64,000 bases of DNA from Alteribacter populi. GTDB taxonomy: Bacteria > Bacillota > Bacilli > Bacillales > Salisediminibacteriaceae. The stretch covers positions 394,368-458,367 of the forward strand of contig NZ_KZ293963.1 in assembly GCF_002352765.1 (NCBI RefSeq), given 5' to 3'. The notes beneath the pieces were generated by a model, which was not told the DNA's origin, did no database searches, and was given only the letters and a program-made list of their open reading frames with translations. Each line of letters starts with the position of its first letter. The first letter of the stretch is position 1. Shown here piece by piece: positions 26,660 through 34,808 of the stretch. The translations under genes and the position numbers were made by a program.

Positions 26660-27019
26660 ATGGACAAAACGTCTAAATCATTACAAGAAGTTCAAAAAGA
26701 GGTAGATGCATACATATCTCAGTTTAAAGAAGGCTACTTTTCACCATTAGCAATGATGGCTAGGTTAACAGAAGAGACAGGAGAACTAGCCAGAGAAATT
26801 AACCACTACTACGGTGAAAAACCAAAAAAATCTAGTGAAGATGAAAAAACAATTGAACAAGAAATTGGCGACCTGTTTTTTGTGTTGACGTGTTTGGCCA
26901 ATAGTTTAAATATTGACTTAGATGAAGCGCACAATTTGGTGATGCACAAATTCAACACACGTGATAAAAACAGATGGACAAAAATTGAATCAGAGGACAC
27001 CGAGGAGGATGAAAAATGA
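26660..27019 (+). CDS. ypjD: MazG-like nucleotide pyrophosphohydrolase YpjD
   Basis: A 119-residue all-alpha NTP-PPase. The Mg-binding motif is seen as EETGELAREIN followed by EIGDLFFVL (ExxE...ExxD). It is short, like the single-domain MazG-type enzymes that hydrolyse non-canonical NTPs. A 4-nt overlap couples it to dapB, as in B. subtilis. The native substrate is not known. Confidence 0.87.
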   Translation: MDKTSKSLQEVQKEVDAYISQFKEGYFSPLAMMARLTEETGELAREINHYYGEKPKKSSEDEKTIEQEIGDLFFVLTCLANSLNIDLDEAHNLVMHKFNTRDKNRWTKIESEDTEEDEK

Positions 27020-27810
27020 CACGAATTGTAATCGCGGGTCCACGAGGGAATATGGGAAAAGAAGCGGTAACCATGGTAGAGGAAACAGCGCATTTTGAAT
27101 TAGTAGCTGTGATTGATAGAAAGAATGGCGGATTTACAATGAAAGAAGTTGAAGGAATGACAAACTTAGACATTCCAGTATTTGAGGATGCCGAAGTTTG
27201 TTTTCAAGAAACGAATCCGGATGTACTTATCGATTTAACATCGCCTCAGTCCGGGAAAATACATATGAAACTTGCACTTGAACATAATGTTCGCCCAGTT
27301 ATTGGTACGACCGGTTTTAGTGATGACGATGTTAGCGAGCTTGAGCGACTTGCTGAAGAGAAAGAATTAGGTGCTATTATCGCTCCAAACTTTGCAATCG
27401 GCGCGATATTAATGATGAAATTTTCGCAAATGGCTGCTAAATACATGGACGATATTGAAATTATTGAACAGCATCATGATCGTAAGCTCGATGCACCGTC
27501 CGGAACGGCAGTTAAAACTGCCCAACTTATAAGTGAAGTGCGTCAGTCGAAGAAACAAGGCCATCCGGAAGAAGAGGAAACGCTTGATGGAGCAAGAGGA
27601 GCGAGTATTGATGGGATGCACATCCACAGTGTTCGCTTACCGGGTCTTGTAGCCCACCAGGAAGTTCTCTTTGGCGGAGAAGGACAGACTCTTAAAATTC
27701 GCCATGACTCTATGAACCGCCGCTCATTCATGCCGGGGGTAAAGCTTGCATGTGAAACAGTAATGAACATAGACAGGCTCGTTTACGGGTTGGAGCACAT
27801 TATAGAATAA
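27016..27810 (+). CDS. dapB: 4-hydroxy-tetrahydrodipicolinate reductase
   Basis: NAD(P)H-dependent reductase of the diaminopimelate/lysine pathway, supplying peptidoglycan and, through dipicolinate, the spore. The nucleotide loop is IVIAGPRGNMGKEAV, a variant of GxxGxMG. The catalytic EQHHDRKLDAPSGTA and IHSVRLPGLVAHQEV are intact. It has 264 residues. Translation is coupled to ypjD, and mgsA follows after 22 nt. Confidence 0.96.
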   Translation: MTRIVIAGPRGNMGKEAVTMVEETAHFELVAVIDRKNGGFTMKEVEGMTNLDIPVFEDAEVCFQETNPDVLIDLTSPQSGKIHMKLALEHNVRPVIGTTGFSDDDVSELERLAEEKELGAIIAPNFAIGAILMMKFSQMAAKYMDDIEIIEQHHDRKLDAPSGTAVKTAQLISEVRQSKKQGHPEEEETLDGARGASIDGMHIHSVRLPGLVAHQEVLFGGEGQTLKIRHDSMNRRSFMPGVKLACETVMNIDRLVYGLEHIIE

Positions 27811-27832
27811 AGCGCATTAGGGGGAGTGACTT

Positions 27833-28249
27833 TTGAAAATTGCACTTATTGCCCATGACCATAAAAAAAATGAAATGATTCAGTTTACAACGGCTTTCAA
27901 AAACGAATTGACTAAGCATGATCTCTTTTCAACAGGGACAACGGGGAAACGGATTATGGAGGAGACTTCGTTAAACATTCATCGGTTTCAATCAGGCCCA
28001 CTAGGTGGAGACCAGCAAATAGGTGCGCTCATTGCTCAAAACGAAATGGATTTAGTGTTATTTTTTAAAGATCCTTTAACCGCTCAGCCGCACGAGCCGG
28101 ACGTGACTGCTTTGATTCGTTTATGTGATGTATATAAGATTCCCCTGGCTACGAATATGGCCACAGCAGAAGTGTTGTTAAAAGGACTCAGCCGGGGGGA
28201 TTTTGAGTGGCGACATCTAGTACGGGGAGAGGGGGATAAAAATGACTAA
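27833..28249 (+). CDS. mgsA: methylglyoxal synthase
   Basis: Converts dihydroxyacetone phosphate to methylglyoxal as a bypass of lower glycolysis under phosphate limitation. IALIAHDHKK, STGTTGKRI and SGPLGGDQQIGA, which include the catalytic aspartates and phosphate loop, are present. It has 138 residues. The TTG start follows AGGGGGAGTGA. It overlaps bshB1 by 8 nt, as in Bacillus, where methylglyoxal production and bacillithiol synthesis share an operon. Confidence 0.94.
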   Translation: MKIALIAHDHKKNEMIQFTTAFKNELTKHDLFSTGTTGKRIMEETSLNIHRFQSGPLGGDQQIGALIAQNEMDLVLFFKDPLTAQPHEPDVTALIRLCDVYKIPLATNMATAEVLLKGLSRGDFEWRHLVRGEGDKND

Positions 28250-28946
28250 CCAAATAGACCTCCTCGCTATTGGTGCTCATCCTGATGATGTGGAAATCGG
28301 GATGGGAGGAACTTTGTCCTTGTATAGGAAGAAAGGCTATCAAACAGGGATTGTTAATTTGACAAAAGCTGAACTTTCTTCAAATGGTACTGTGGAAGAG
28401 CGTCAGATAGAAGCAAAAGAGGCAAGTAACAGACTCGGAGTATCGACTCTTGTACAATTGGATTTTCCTGACCGGGGTATTCTTGCCCATCGGCAAACCT
28501 GTATCGATGCCGTTGTGGCACTGATCCGGGAAAAAAAGCCGCGTTTAGTTTTTGCGCCATATCCAGTCGACAGGCACCCCGATCACACCGAAACAGGGAA
28601 CCTCATAAAAGAAGCAGTGTTTAATGCAGGTCTTTATAAATACAAACAAGAGGTAGGGCCGGCGCATAAACCGGAAGCACTTTATTATTATCAAATTAAT
28701 GGGACTCAGCACCCGGATTTTATCATTGATATCAGTTCAGATATAGACGATAAACTACATGCCCTCAAGGCGTATCAAAGTCAGTTTCGTACAACAGACC
28801 AAACGGTCACAACGCCTTTAACTGAAGCGTATCTTGAACGTGTAAAAGCAAGGGAGCATCTAATAGGTCAACAAATCGGTGTCATGTACGGAGAAGGCTT
28901 TAAAACGGATAAACCTCTTGTCATGTCAAACTTGTTAGGAGAATAG
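28242..28946 (+). CDS. bshB1: bacillithiol biosynthesis deacetylase BshB1
   Basis: Zinc-dependent LmbE-family deacetylase that removes the acetyl group from GlcNAc-malate. The metal motif AIGAHPDDVEIG is at the N-terminus, and PYPVDRHPDHTETG supplies the third ligand and active-site residues. It has 234 residues. It is translationally coupled to mgsA and lies 4 nt before bshA, so the two bacillithiol enzymes are co-expressed. Confidence 0.94.
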   Translation: MTNQIDLLAIGAHPDDVEIGMGGTLSLYRKKGYQTGIVNLTKAELSSNGTVEERQIEAKEASNRLGVSTLVQLDFPDRGILAHRQTCIDAVVALIREKKPRLVFAPYPVDRHPDHTETGNLIKEAVFNAGLYKYKQEVGPAHKPEALYYYQINGTQHPDFIIDISSDIDDKLHALKAYQSQFRTTDQTVTTPLTEAYLERVKAREHLIGQQIGVMYGEGFKTDKPLVMSNLLGE

Positions 28947-28950
28947 CATC

Positions 28951-30084
28951 ATGAAAAAACGTAAAATCGGGATCACTTGTTATCCTACTATTGGGGGCTC
29001 CGGGGTTGTTGCTACTGAGTTAGGGAAAAGTTTAGCAGAAAGAGGGCATGAGGTTCATTTTATTACCTCTAGTTTGCCCTTTCGTCTGGAAAGTGTGAAT
29101 GCTAATATTTTTTTTCATGAAGTTGAAGTTAATCAATACTCTGTGTTTAGGTATCCGCCTTATGATCTTGCTTTGGCTAGTAAAATGGCAGAGATAGCAA
29201 AACGCGAGGAGTTGGATCTTCTTCATGTGCACTACGCAATCCCTCATGCTATTAGCGCCTACTTAGCAAAGGAAATGGTAGGAGGGCAGTTGAAAGTAGT
29301 CACAACTCTTCACGGAACTGACATCACAGTTTTAGGCTACGATCCATCCCTTACTGATATGATCCGATTTGGAATTGAAAAATCAGATACTGTCACAGCT
29401 GTGTCGAATGACCTTGTTAGACAAACGAACGAATTGCTCGGTACACAAAAGCCGATCGAAACCGTCTATAACTTTATTGATCACCAGGTGTATTACCCAC
29501 ATAGAGAAACAAATTTGCGGGAAGAATACGGAATTGAATCTGATGAAAAAGTAATTGTACATATTTCTAACTTTCGCAAGGTAAAACGTGTGCCAGATGT
29601 TGTTGACAGCTTTTATGAAATACAAAAACACGTGCCATCCAAGCTTTTATTGATTGGTGAAGGACCGGAACATCCTGTTGTATGTAAAAAGGTAAAAGAA
29701 TTAGGTATTGAAAATCGGGTGAAGTTTCTCGGTAATCAAAAACGAGTTGCTGAACTCTTGTCTATGAGTGACTTGAAGCTATTACTTAGTGAAAAAGAAA
29801 GCTTCGGTCTTGTTTTACTTGAAGCTATGGCATGTGGCCTGCCGGTAATTGGAACTAATATTGGGGGTATTCCGGAAGTCATTCGTCATAATGAATCGGG
29901 GTTTATTTGTGAGCTGGGTGATGTCCAGGCTATTTCGAAAAAAGCTATTGAACTTTTAACCAACAAAGATCTTCATCGAGAAATGGCGAAAAATGCTAAG
30001 GTGCGCTCTGAAGAGGTATTTCATAAAGATCGTATTGTCGCTCAGTATGAAGACATTTATGAACGGACAATTATTGAAAAATGA
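28951..30084 (+). CDS. bshA: N-acetyl-alpha-D-glucosaminyl L-malate synthase BshA
   Basis: GT4-family glycosyltransferase that makes GlcNAc-malate from UDP-GlcNAc and malate, the first bacillithiol step. ITCYPTIGGSGVVATELG is the N-terminal loop, HVHYAIPHA follows, and SEKESFGLVLLEAMACG is the nucleotide-sugar motif of GT4 enzymes. It has 377 residues, the usual length. The tight spacing to bshB1 and cca suggests one transcript from ypjD to birA. Confidence 0.95.
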   Translation: MKKRKIGITCYPTIGGSGVVATELGKSLAERGHEVHFITSSLPFRLESVNANIFFHEVEVNQYSVFRYPPYDLALASKMAEIAKREELDLLHVHYAIPHAISAYLAKEMVGGQLKVVTTLHGTDITVLGYDPSLTDMIRFGIEKSDTVTAVSNDLVRQTNELLGTQKPIETVYNFIDHQVYYPHRETNLREEYGIESDEKVIVHISNFRKVKRVPDVVDSFYEIQKHVPSKLLLIGEGPEHPVVCKKVKELGIENRVKFLGNQKRVAELLSMSDLKLLLSEKESFGLVLLEAMACGLPVIGTNIGGIPEVIRHNESGFICELGDVQAISKKAIELLTNKDLHREMAKNAKVRSEEVFHKDRIVAQYEDIYERTIIEK

Positions 30085-30102
30085 CCTACAGGAGGCGGCT
30101 CG

Positions 30103-31269
30103 ATGCAAAAGGAGCTCTGGACTATTGCTAATAAAGTTATAGCGAGCTTAGCTGAACATGGTTTTGAAGCCTATATCGTCGGTGGAGCTGTGCGGGACTG
30201 GTTGTTAAACGATCCCATTGTTGATGTGGACATAGCAACGAATGCTTTTCCCGAAAACGTCAAGGCCATATTTTCAGGAACGATCGATGTAGGTGTGACA
30301 CATGGTACCGTTATCGTACCTATCGGTGGTCAAACGGTTGAAGTAACAACCTTTAAAGGTGATGGTGGTAGGTTTGGAAAGACAATAAAAGAAGACCTCA
30401 CACGAAGAGACTTTACGATGAATGCCATGGCCATTTCGAATACTGACACGTTAATCGATCCGTTTGGTGGAATACAGGATCTTGAAAACGGTATTATCCG
30501 TTCTGTTGGAATGGCAAAGGAGCGCTTTGAAGAAGATCCGATACGTATGCTTAGGGCGCTCCGGTTTGCACATACACTAGGGTTTCAACTTGATAAAAAA
30601 ACGGAGGAATCTATCAGGGAACATTCTCTCCTCATTGCAAATGTGGCTGTTGAGAGAATAGCTGATGAATGGCGGAAGATGCTCGTCACACCTTTAAAAA
30701 AACATACTTTCATAAACTTGCTTGCTTCACCGTTGACTGATCATCTTACTGCTTTTCCTCAAAAGGTTAAATGTTTGCCTGTTCTTAGAGACTATCCATA
30801 TGATTTTGTAATTTCGAATGAGAACGCCTTCTGGTTTCTTGCTTCCTGGAGCTCCTGTGACAGTGAAGTTAGAGCGGTTTTAAATCACTATAAGAGGAGC
30901 AACCGGCTAATTAAAGACATAATGGCTATGCGTCAGGTTGTAGAAGGGATTTTGAAGGGAGGTTGGACGTCAGAAACGCTGTATTTAGCAAGGAAAGGTG
31001 ACCTTCCCTTTTGTGAACAAATACGAGCCCTATTAAAAGGGGAACAAGCCTGCAGATCAGCGGTGGTTACTATGAGGGAGACCTTGCCGATTCAGGCGAA
31101 GAGTGATCTTGCCGTTCAAGGGAAAGACTTGATAAATGAATTTAAAATTAATGAAGGAAAAAGAATCGGTACTATGTTAAATCGGATAGAGCGCGCTGTT
31201 GTAAACGGCCAGGTAACCAACGAAAAGCAGTCCATTTTTCAGTATGTAAGAGAGGAAGAACGAAGATGA
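30103..31269 (+). CDS. cca: CCA tRNA nucleotidyltransferase
   Basis: Adds or repairs the 3' CCA of tRNAs without a nucleic-acid template. The head domain has YIVGGAVRDWLLNDP, the catalytic DVDIAT, and RRDFTMNAMA. RFEEDPIRMLRALRFA follows in the neck. It has 388 residues, close to the class II bacterial size. AGGAGG precedes the ATG. The stop overlaps birA by 4 nt. Confidence 0.95.
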   Translation: MQKELWTIANKVIASLAEHGFEAYIVGGAVRDWLLNDPIVDVDIATNAFPENVKAIFSGTIDVGVTHGTVIVPIGGQTVEVTTFKGDGGRFGKTIKEDLTRRDFTMNAMAISNTDTLIDPFGGIQDLENGIIRSVGMAKERFEEDPIRMLRALRFAHTLGFQLDKKTEESIREHSLLIANVAVERIADEWRKMLVTPLKKHTFINLLASPLTDHLTAFPQKVKCLPVLRDYPYDFVISNENAFWFLASWSSCDSEVRAVLNHYKRSNRLIKDIMAMRQVVEGILKGGWTSETLYLARKGDLPFCEQIRALLKGEQACRSAVVTMRETLPIQAKSDLAVQGKDLINEFKINEGKRIGTMLNRIERAVVNGQVTNEKQSIFQYVREEERR

Positions 31270-32225
31270 AATCAATGCTCCTGCAATTGTTAAGAACTGA
31301 TGAGAATGAGTTTGTATCCGGTGAAAGGTTAAGCGAAAAACTAGGGTGTTCCCGAACGGCTGTCTGGAAACACATTGATGCCTTAAGAAAAGAAGGATAT
31401 GAGGTCGAAGCAGCTACGAAAAAAGGTTACAGACTTGCCGGTGAACCTGACGCTCTAACGAAACATCAATTACAATCACGGCTTCCGGAACAAACGATTG
31501 TACAAGCCATCCATCATTTCCCTTCGCTTCATTCGACTCAGGAAACGGCTCATCAACTAGCTAGTAATGGAGCAGGGGAAGGTACTCTTGTCTTGGCCGA
31601 TGAACAAACAAAAGGGAAAGGGCGTTTAGGAAGAGAGTGGCATTCACCACCAAAAACAGGGATTTGGATGAGTATGATTTTACGACCTGATATTGAAGTA
31701 AAGAGAGCACCTCAACTAACCCTGCTAACAGCTATAGCTGTCGTTCGTGGGATAAAAAAGTCATTAAATCTCGACCCTGAAATAAAGTGGCCAAATGATA
31801 TTTTATTTAATGGCAAGAAAGCAGCAGGTATTTTAACAGAGATGCAAGCAGAGCCCGATCACATTCATGCGATCATTGTAGGCATTGGCCTTAATGTCAA
31901 CCAAGATGCCTTTCCGATGCCCCTCGATGAAATTGCGACATCTTTGAAGATTGAAAAAGGAACAATCGTAAATAGAGCAGATGTGTTAACGGCAATCATA
32001 AATGAATGGCAATGGTTATACGAATTATTTTTACAGGAAGGCTTTGCTGTCATTAAACCGCTTTGGGAAGCCCATGCGCTGACGATGGGTAAACGTATTG
32101 TTGCAAGGACACCAAAGGAAACGGTCGAAGGTATTGCAACTGGAATAGATGAAGCGGGTGTGTTGCTTTTAAGACAAGATGACGGGACGTTAAAGCAAAT
32201 TTATTCTGCGGATATTGAATTATAA
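31266..32225 (+). CDS. birA: biotin operon repressor and biotin-[acetyl-CoA-carboxylase] ligase
   Basis: Bifunctional BirA. The N-terminal ~65 residues are a winged helix (LSEKLGCSRTAVWKHIDALR). The central domain carries the biotin/ATP motif KGKGRLGREWHSP and IKWPNDILFNGKKAAGILTE, and a C-terminal SH3-like domain follows. It activates biotin to biotinyl-AMP, transfers it to the carboxyl carrier protein and represses biotin genes. It has 319 residues. It ends the operon before the panB leader. Confidence 0.95.
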   Translation: MKSMLLQLLRTDENEFVSGERLSEKLGCSRTAVWKHIDALRKEGYEVEAATKKGYRLAGEPDALTKHQLQSRLPEQTIVQAIHHFPSLHSTQETAHQLASNGAGEGTLVLADEQTKGKGRLGREWHSPPKTGIWMSMILRPDIEVKRAPQLTLLTAIAVVRGIKKSLNLDPEIKWPNDILFNGKKAAGILTEMQAEPDHIHAIIVGIGLNVNQDAFPMPLDEIATSLKIEKGTIVNRADVLTAIINEWQWLYELFLQEGFAVIKPLWEAHALTMGKRIVARTPKETVEGIATGIDEAGVLLLRQDDGTLKQIYSADIEL

Positions 32226-32269
32226 TGTAACAATCTAGTGGCCAAACAAAAAAGCCAATGTTAAAAACC

Positions 32270-32300
32270 TTCACAAAAATACTGAGGTTTCTGCTATACT
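32270..32300 (+). promoter_or_regulatory. candidate promoter of the pan operon
   Basis: TTCACA (32270-32275) and TATACT (32295-32300) are separated by 19 nt, longer than ideal. The strong -10 followed by a structured leader makes a start near 32308 plausible. Confidence 0.45.
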
Positions 32301-32314
32301 TTATATGTGACTTC

Positions 32315-32537
32315 ATGGGACAGTATCGTTAATGAACTGTACCCATTTCTAATTATAAGTGTCAGTTCAAGGTCTGCCTTGATCCAAAAACGGACGGGGA
32401 CAGAAGGAACGTTCATAACATTCCAAGCACATTAATTTGTGTTCGGTTTTTTCATGATGGCTACCTTCTCCCTTTGCTGAGAAGGTTTTTTGCATTTTGA
32501 ACGATTCCTCACTGGTCCTTCTCAAAAGGAGGAAAAT
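32315..32537 (+). promoter_or_regulatory. structured leader of panB with terminator; possible pan-motif RNA
   Basis: Hairpin 1 pairs 32315-32324 with 32336-32346 (ATGGGACAGT with ACTGTACCCAT), leaving one bulged A. Hairpin 2 is TCAAGG-TCTG-CCTTGA (32367-32382). A terminator, ACCTTCTC (32463-32470) with GAGAAGGT (32479-32486), ends in a T run. AGAAGG at 32402-32407 can pair with the terminator 5' arm. A second CCTTCTC (32517-32523) can pair with the 3' arm and otherwise folds over the panB Shine-Dalgarno (TCCTT with AAGGA). The known pan RNA motif consists of hairpins with bulged adenosines before pan genes; identity with it is a guess. Confidence 0.55.
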
Positions 32538-33392
32538 ATGAAAACTACAGCGGATTTTAAACAGATGAAGCAACAAGGTGAAAAAATAGCCATGGTGACG
32601 GCTTATGATGCACCGAGCGGCAACCATGCAGAGCAGGCAGGGATTGACTTAATCTTAGTGGGAGATTCTGTGGGGATGGTTGTATTAGGCTACGACTCAA
32701 CTATTCCTGTGACAATGGAAGACATGATTCTTCACACTCGAGCAGTTAAGCGGGGAGCCGGAAATACGTTTACTGTAGCTGATATGCCATTTTTAACGTA
32801 TCACGCTTCTCATGAAACGGCGCTAATAAATGCTGGGCGCTTGATGCAAGAAGGTGGGGCTCAGGCTGTTAAGGTTGAAGGTGGTAAAGGTGTTATTAGC
32901 GTTATCCAAACCCTTTCACAGGCTGGAGTACCTGTTGTCGCTCACTTAGGCCTGACTCCTCAATCAGTTGGTGTAATTGGTGGCTACAAAGTACAAGGAA
33001 AAGAAATAGATCAAGCAAGAAACCTTATCGATGAAGCCAAACAAGCTGAAAGTGCTGGTGCAATCATGCTCGTTCTCGAGTGTGTCCCAGCACAAGTGGC
33101 AGAGCGCATTCAAGCGGAGCTTTCCATACCGGTGATTGGTATTGGAGCTGGTGTTCAAGTTGACGGGCAGGTTCTTGTATGGCATGACCTGTTAGGCTAC
33201 ACATTTGACCGTGTTCCTCGATTTGTTAAAAAATATGCAAATTTAGCTTCAAACATACAGGAAGGCTTAGCTCAGTATAAAAAAGAAGTCAAGAAGATGA
33301 CTTTTCCAACAGTAGAACATTCTTTTTCCATGAACGAAGATAATGTAGGGAAGCTGTATGGATCAGAAAGAGTTCGTCATGATCGTCATTAA
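32538..33392 (+). CDS. panB: 3-methyl-2-oxobutanoate hydroxymethyltransferase
   Basis: First step of pantothenate synthesis, transferring a hydroxymethyl group from methylene-tetrahydrofolate to ketoisovalerate. MVTAYDAPSG, LVGDSVGMVVLGYDST, AVKVEGG and VIGIGAG are the family blocks. The frame is open from further upstream inside the leader, but AAGGAGG (32526-32532) sets the ATG at 32538, giving 284 residues. It overlaps panC slightly. Confidence 0.95.
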   Translation: MKTTADFKQMKQQGEKIAMVTAYDAPSGNHAEQAGIDLILVGDSVGMVVLGYDSTIPVTMEDMILHTRAVKRGAGNTFTVADMPFLTYHASHETALINAGRLMQEGGAQAVKVEGGKGVISVIQTLSQAGVPVVAHLGLTPQSVGVIGGYKVQGKEIDQARNLIDEAKQAESAGAIMLVLECVPAQVAERIQAELSIPVIGIGAGVQVDGQVLVWHDLLGYTFDRVPRFVKKYANLASNIQEGLAQYKKEVKKMTFPTVEHSFSMNEDNVGKLYGSERVRHDRH

Positions 33393-34230
33393 AACACCTA
33401 GTGAGTTTCAGAAGTGGCGAGAGAAGCAAAGCGATAAAACGATCGGATTTGTCCCAACAATGGGATATTTACATGATGGACACCTTTCGTTAATCAAACA
33501 AGCTAAAACCGACAACGACCGCGTTGTGGCAAGTATTTTTGTCAATCCCCTTCAGTTTGGGGCTGGAGAAGATTTCACAACTTATCCGAGAGATTTGCTC
33601 CGTGATCGCGAGCTTGCAAAGGAAGCTGGGGTAGATGTCCTTTTTTTGCCTGATAAAAAGGACATGTATCCATCTCCTATGGCGTCTCTTATTCGTATCA
33701 CGCAAGGGATCGATACGTTATGCGGCAAAAATCGTCCAGGACACTTTGATGGAGTTGCGACGGTAGTCATGAAACTATTTCAAATTGTTCAACCAAACAG
33801 TGCTTATTTTGGTTTAAAAGATGCTCAGCAAGTAGCTGTTATTGAACGAATGGTTAAAGATTATTTTGTGCCTATAGAGATCGTTCGCGTTCCGACTGTC
33901 AGGGAAGCCGACGGATTAGCAAAAAGCTCACGAAATGTTCATTTAACGGATGCGGAAAGAAGACAGGCAAGTGCGATTTATCGTACCTTATCGGAAATAA
34001 AAGAGCACGTTATGAGCGGAAAAGAAACGATCATGAACTTGGAATTAGCAGGAAAGAAGAAAGTGGAAGAAGAAACAAAAAGCTCAGTCGATTACTTTAC
34101 AATCAGGCATTTTCCATCTTTGGATCCAGTGGAGCAGATTAATGAAGCGAAAGAAAGTGAGCTTATTATCGCTTGTGCTGTAGCATTTTCAGAAGTGAGA
34201 CTAATTGACAATATTATTTTTAAGCTATAA
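33379..34230 (+). CDS. panC: pantothenate synthetase
   Basis: Condenses pantoate with beta-alanine using ATP. The class I tRNA-synthetase-like motifs are IGFVPTMGYLHDGHLSLI and GLKDAQQVAVI; FVNPLQFG and SSRNVHL are also present. The ATG at 33379 gives the family-like start MIVIKTPSEFQKW (283 residues). An alternative ATG at 33358, behind AGGGAAG, would add seven residues and a larger overlap with panB. A 96-bp repeat follows immediately. Confidence 0.94.
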   Translation: MIVIKTPSEFQKWREKQSDKTIGFVPTMGYLHDGHLSLIKQAKTDNDRVVASIFVNPLQFGAGEDFTTYPRDLLRDRELAKEAGVDVLFLPDKKDMYPSPMASLIRITQGIDTLCGKNRPGHFDGVATVVMKLFQIVQPNSAYFGLKDAQQVAVIERMVKDYFVPIEIVRVPTVREADGLAKSSRNVHLTDAERRQASAIYRTLSEIKEHVMSGKETIMNLELAGKKKVEEETKSSVDYFTIRHFPSLDPVEQINEAKESELIIACAVAFSEVRLIDNIIFKL

Positions 34231-34235
34231 GTACG

Positions 34236-34331
34236 GTTCAAAAAGGACCATAAAAAGAGCTGAGTAGGTCGAGGCGGTATTTAGCAGGAGATTATATTTT
34301 CCGACAGCTATTTGAAGCGGACTTTTTGAAC
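34236..34331. repeat. 96-bp intergenic repeat, copy 1
   Basis: The ends are perfect 10-bp inverted repeats GTTCAAAAAG and CTTTTTGAAC. The copy at 55912-56007 has the same length and 86 of 96 identical positions by manual alignment. It lies 6 nt after the panC stop, between panC and panD. No coding capacity. Confidence 0.9.
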
Positions 34332-34359
34332 AACCTCTAAAAGAGAGTAGGGAATAATG

Positions 34360-34743
34360 ATGAGACATCTAATGAGTGCAAAGCTACATCGCGCCCGTGT
34401 AACAGAGGCCAATTTAAATTATGTTGGAAGTATAACGATCGATAAAGATTTGATGGAAGCTGTAAATATTTTAGCTAATGAACGAGTGCAAGTTGTAAAT
34501 AATAACAATGGTGCGCGGTTAGAAACGTATGTAATTCCTGGGAAAAGGGGAAGTGGAACGATTTGTTTAAACGGTGCAGCAGCTCGACTTGTTCAGCCAG
34601 AAGATACGGTAATCATTATCGCTTATCAGTGGATGGATGAACAAAAAGCTGTAAACCATGAACCAAAAGTTGCGATTTTAAACGAAGATAATCAAATTGT
34701 CGATCTTATCCAAACAGAACCAGCTTCTACCTGCTTGAGCTAG
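34360..34743 (+). CDS. panD: aspartate 1-decarboxylase proenzyme
   Basis: Makes beta-alanine for pantothenate. The pyruvoyl cofactor arises by self-cleavage between Gly and Ser in NYVGSITID (about residues 23-25). NNGARLETYVIPGKRGSG and CLNGAAARLVQ are intact. TAGGG is spaced 7 nt from the second of two tandem ATGs (34360), giving 127 residues. It is separated from panC by the 96-bp repeat, but no promoter of its own is obvious. Confidence 0.95.
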   Translation: MRHLMSAKLHRARVTEANLNYVGSITIDKDLMEAVNILANERVQVVNNNNGARLETYVIPGKRGSGTICLNGAAARLVQPEDTVIIIAYQWMDEQKAVNHEPKVAILNEDNQIVDLIQTEPASTCLS

Positions 34744-34751
34744 GTATAGAG

Positions 34752-34805
34752 CCCCCTTTTTTAAAGGAACACTTAAAATAAGGTTCTTTATAAAAGGGGG
34801 TTTTT
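34752..34805 (+). terminator. terminator of panD that contains the next gene's ribosome binding site
   Basis: CCCCCTTTT-TAAAG-AAC (34752-34770) pairs with GTTCTTTATAAAAGGGGG (34783-34800) with one mismatch and one bulge, followed by TTTTT. The GGGGG of the 3' arm lies 8 nt before the TTG start at 34809. Confidence 0.8.
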
Positions 34806-34808
34806 AGT

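Noticed and set aside
32300..32537. T-box riboswitch before panB
   Set aside because: No GGGTGGNACCGCG-like T-box sequence or specifier stem was found; the leader folds differently.
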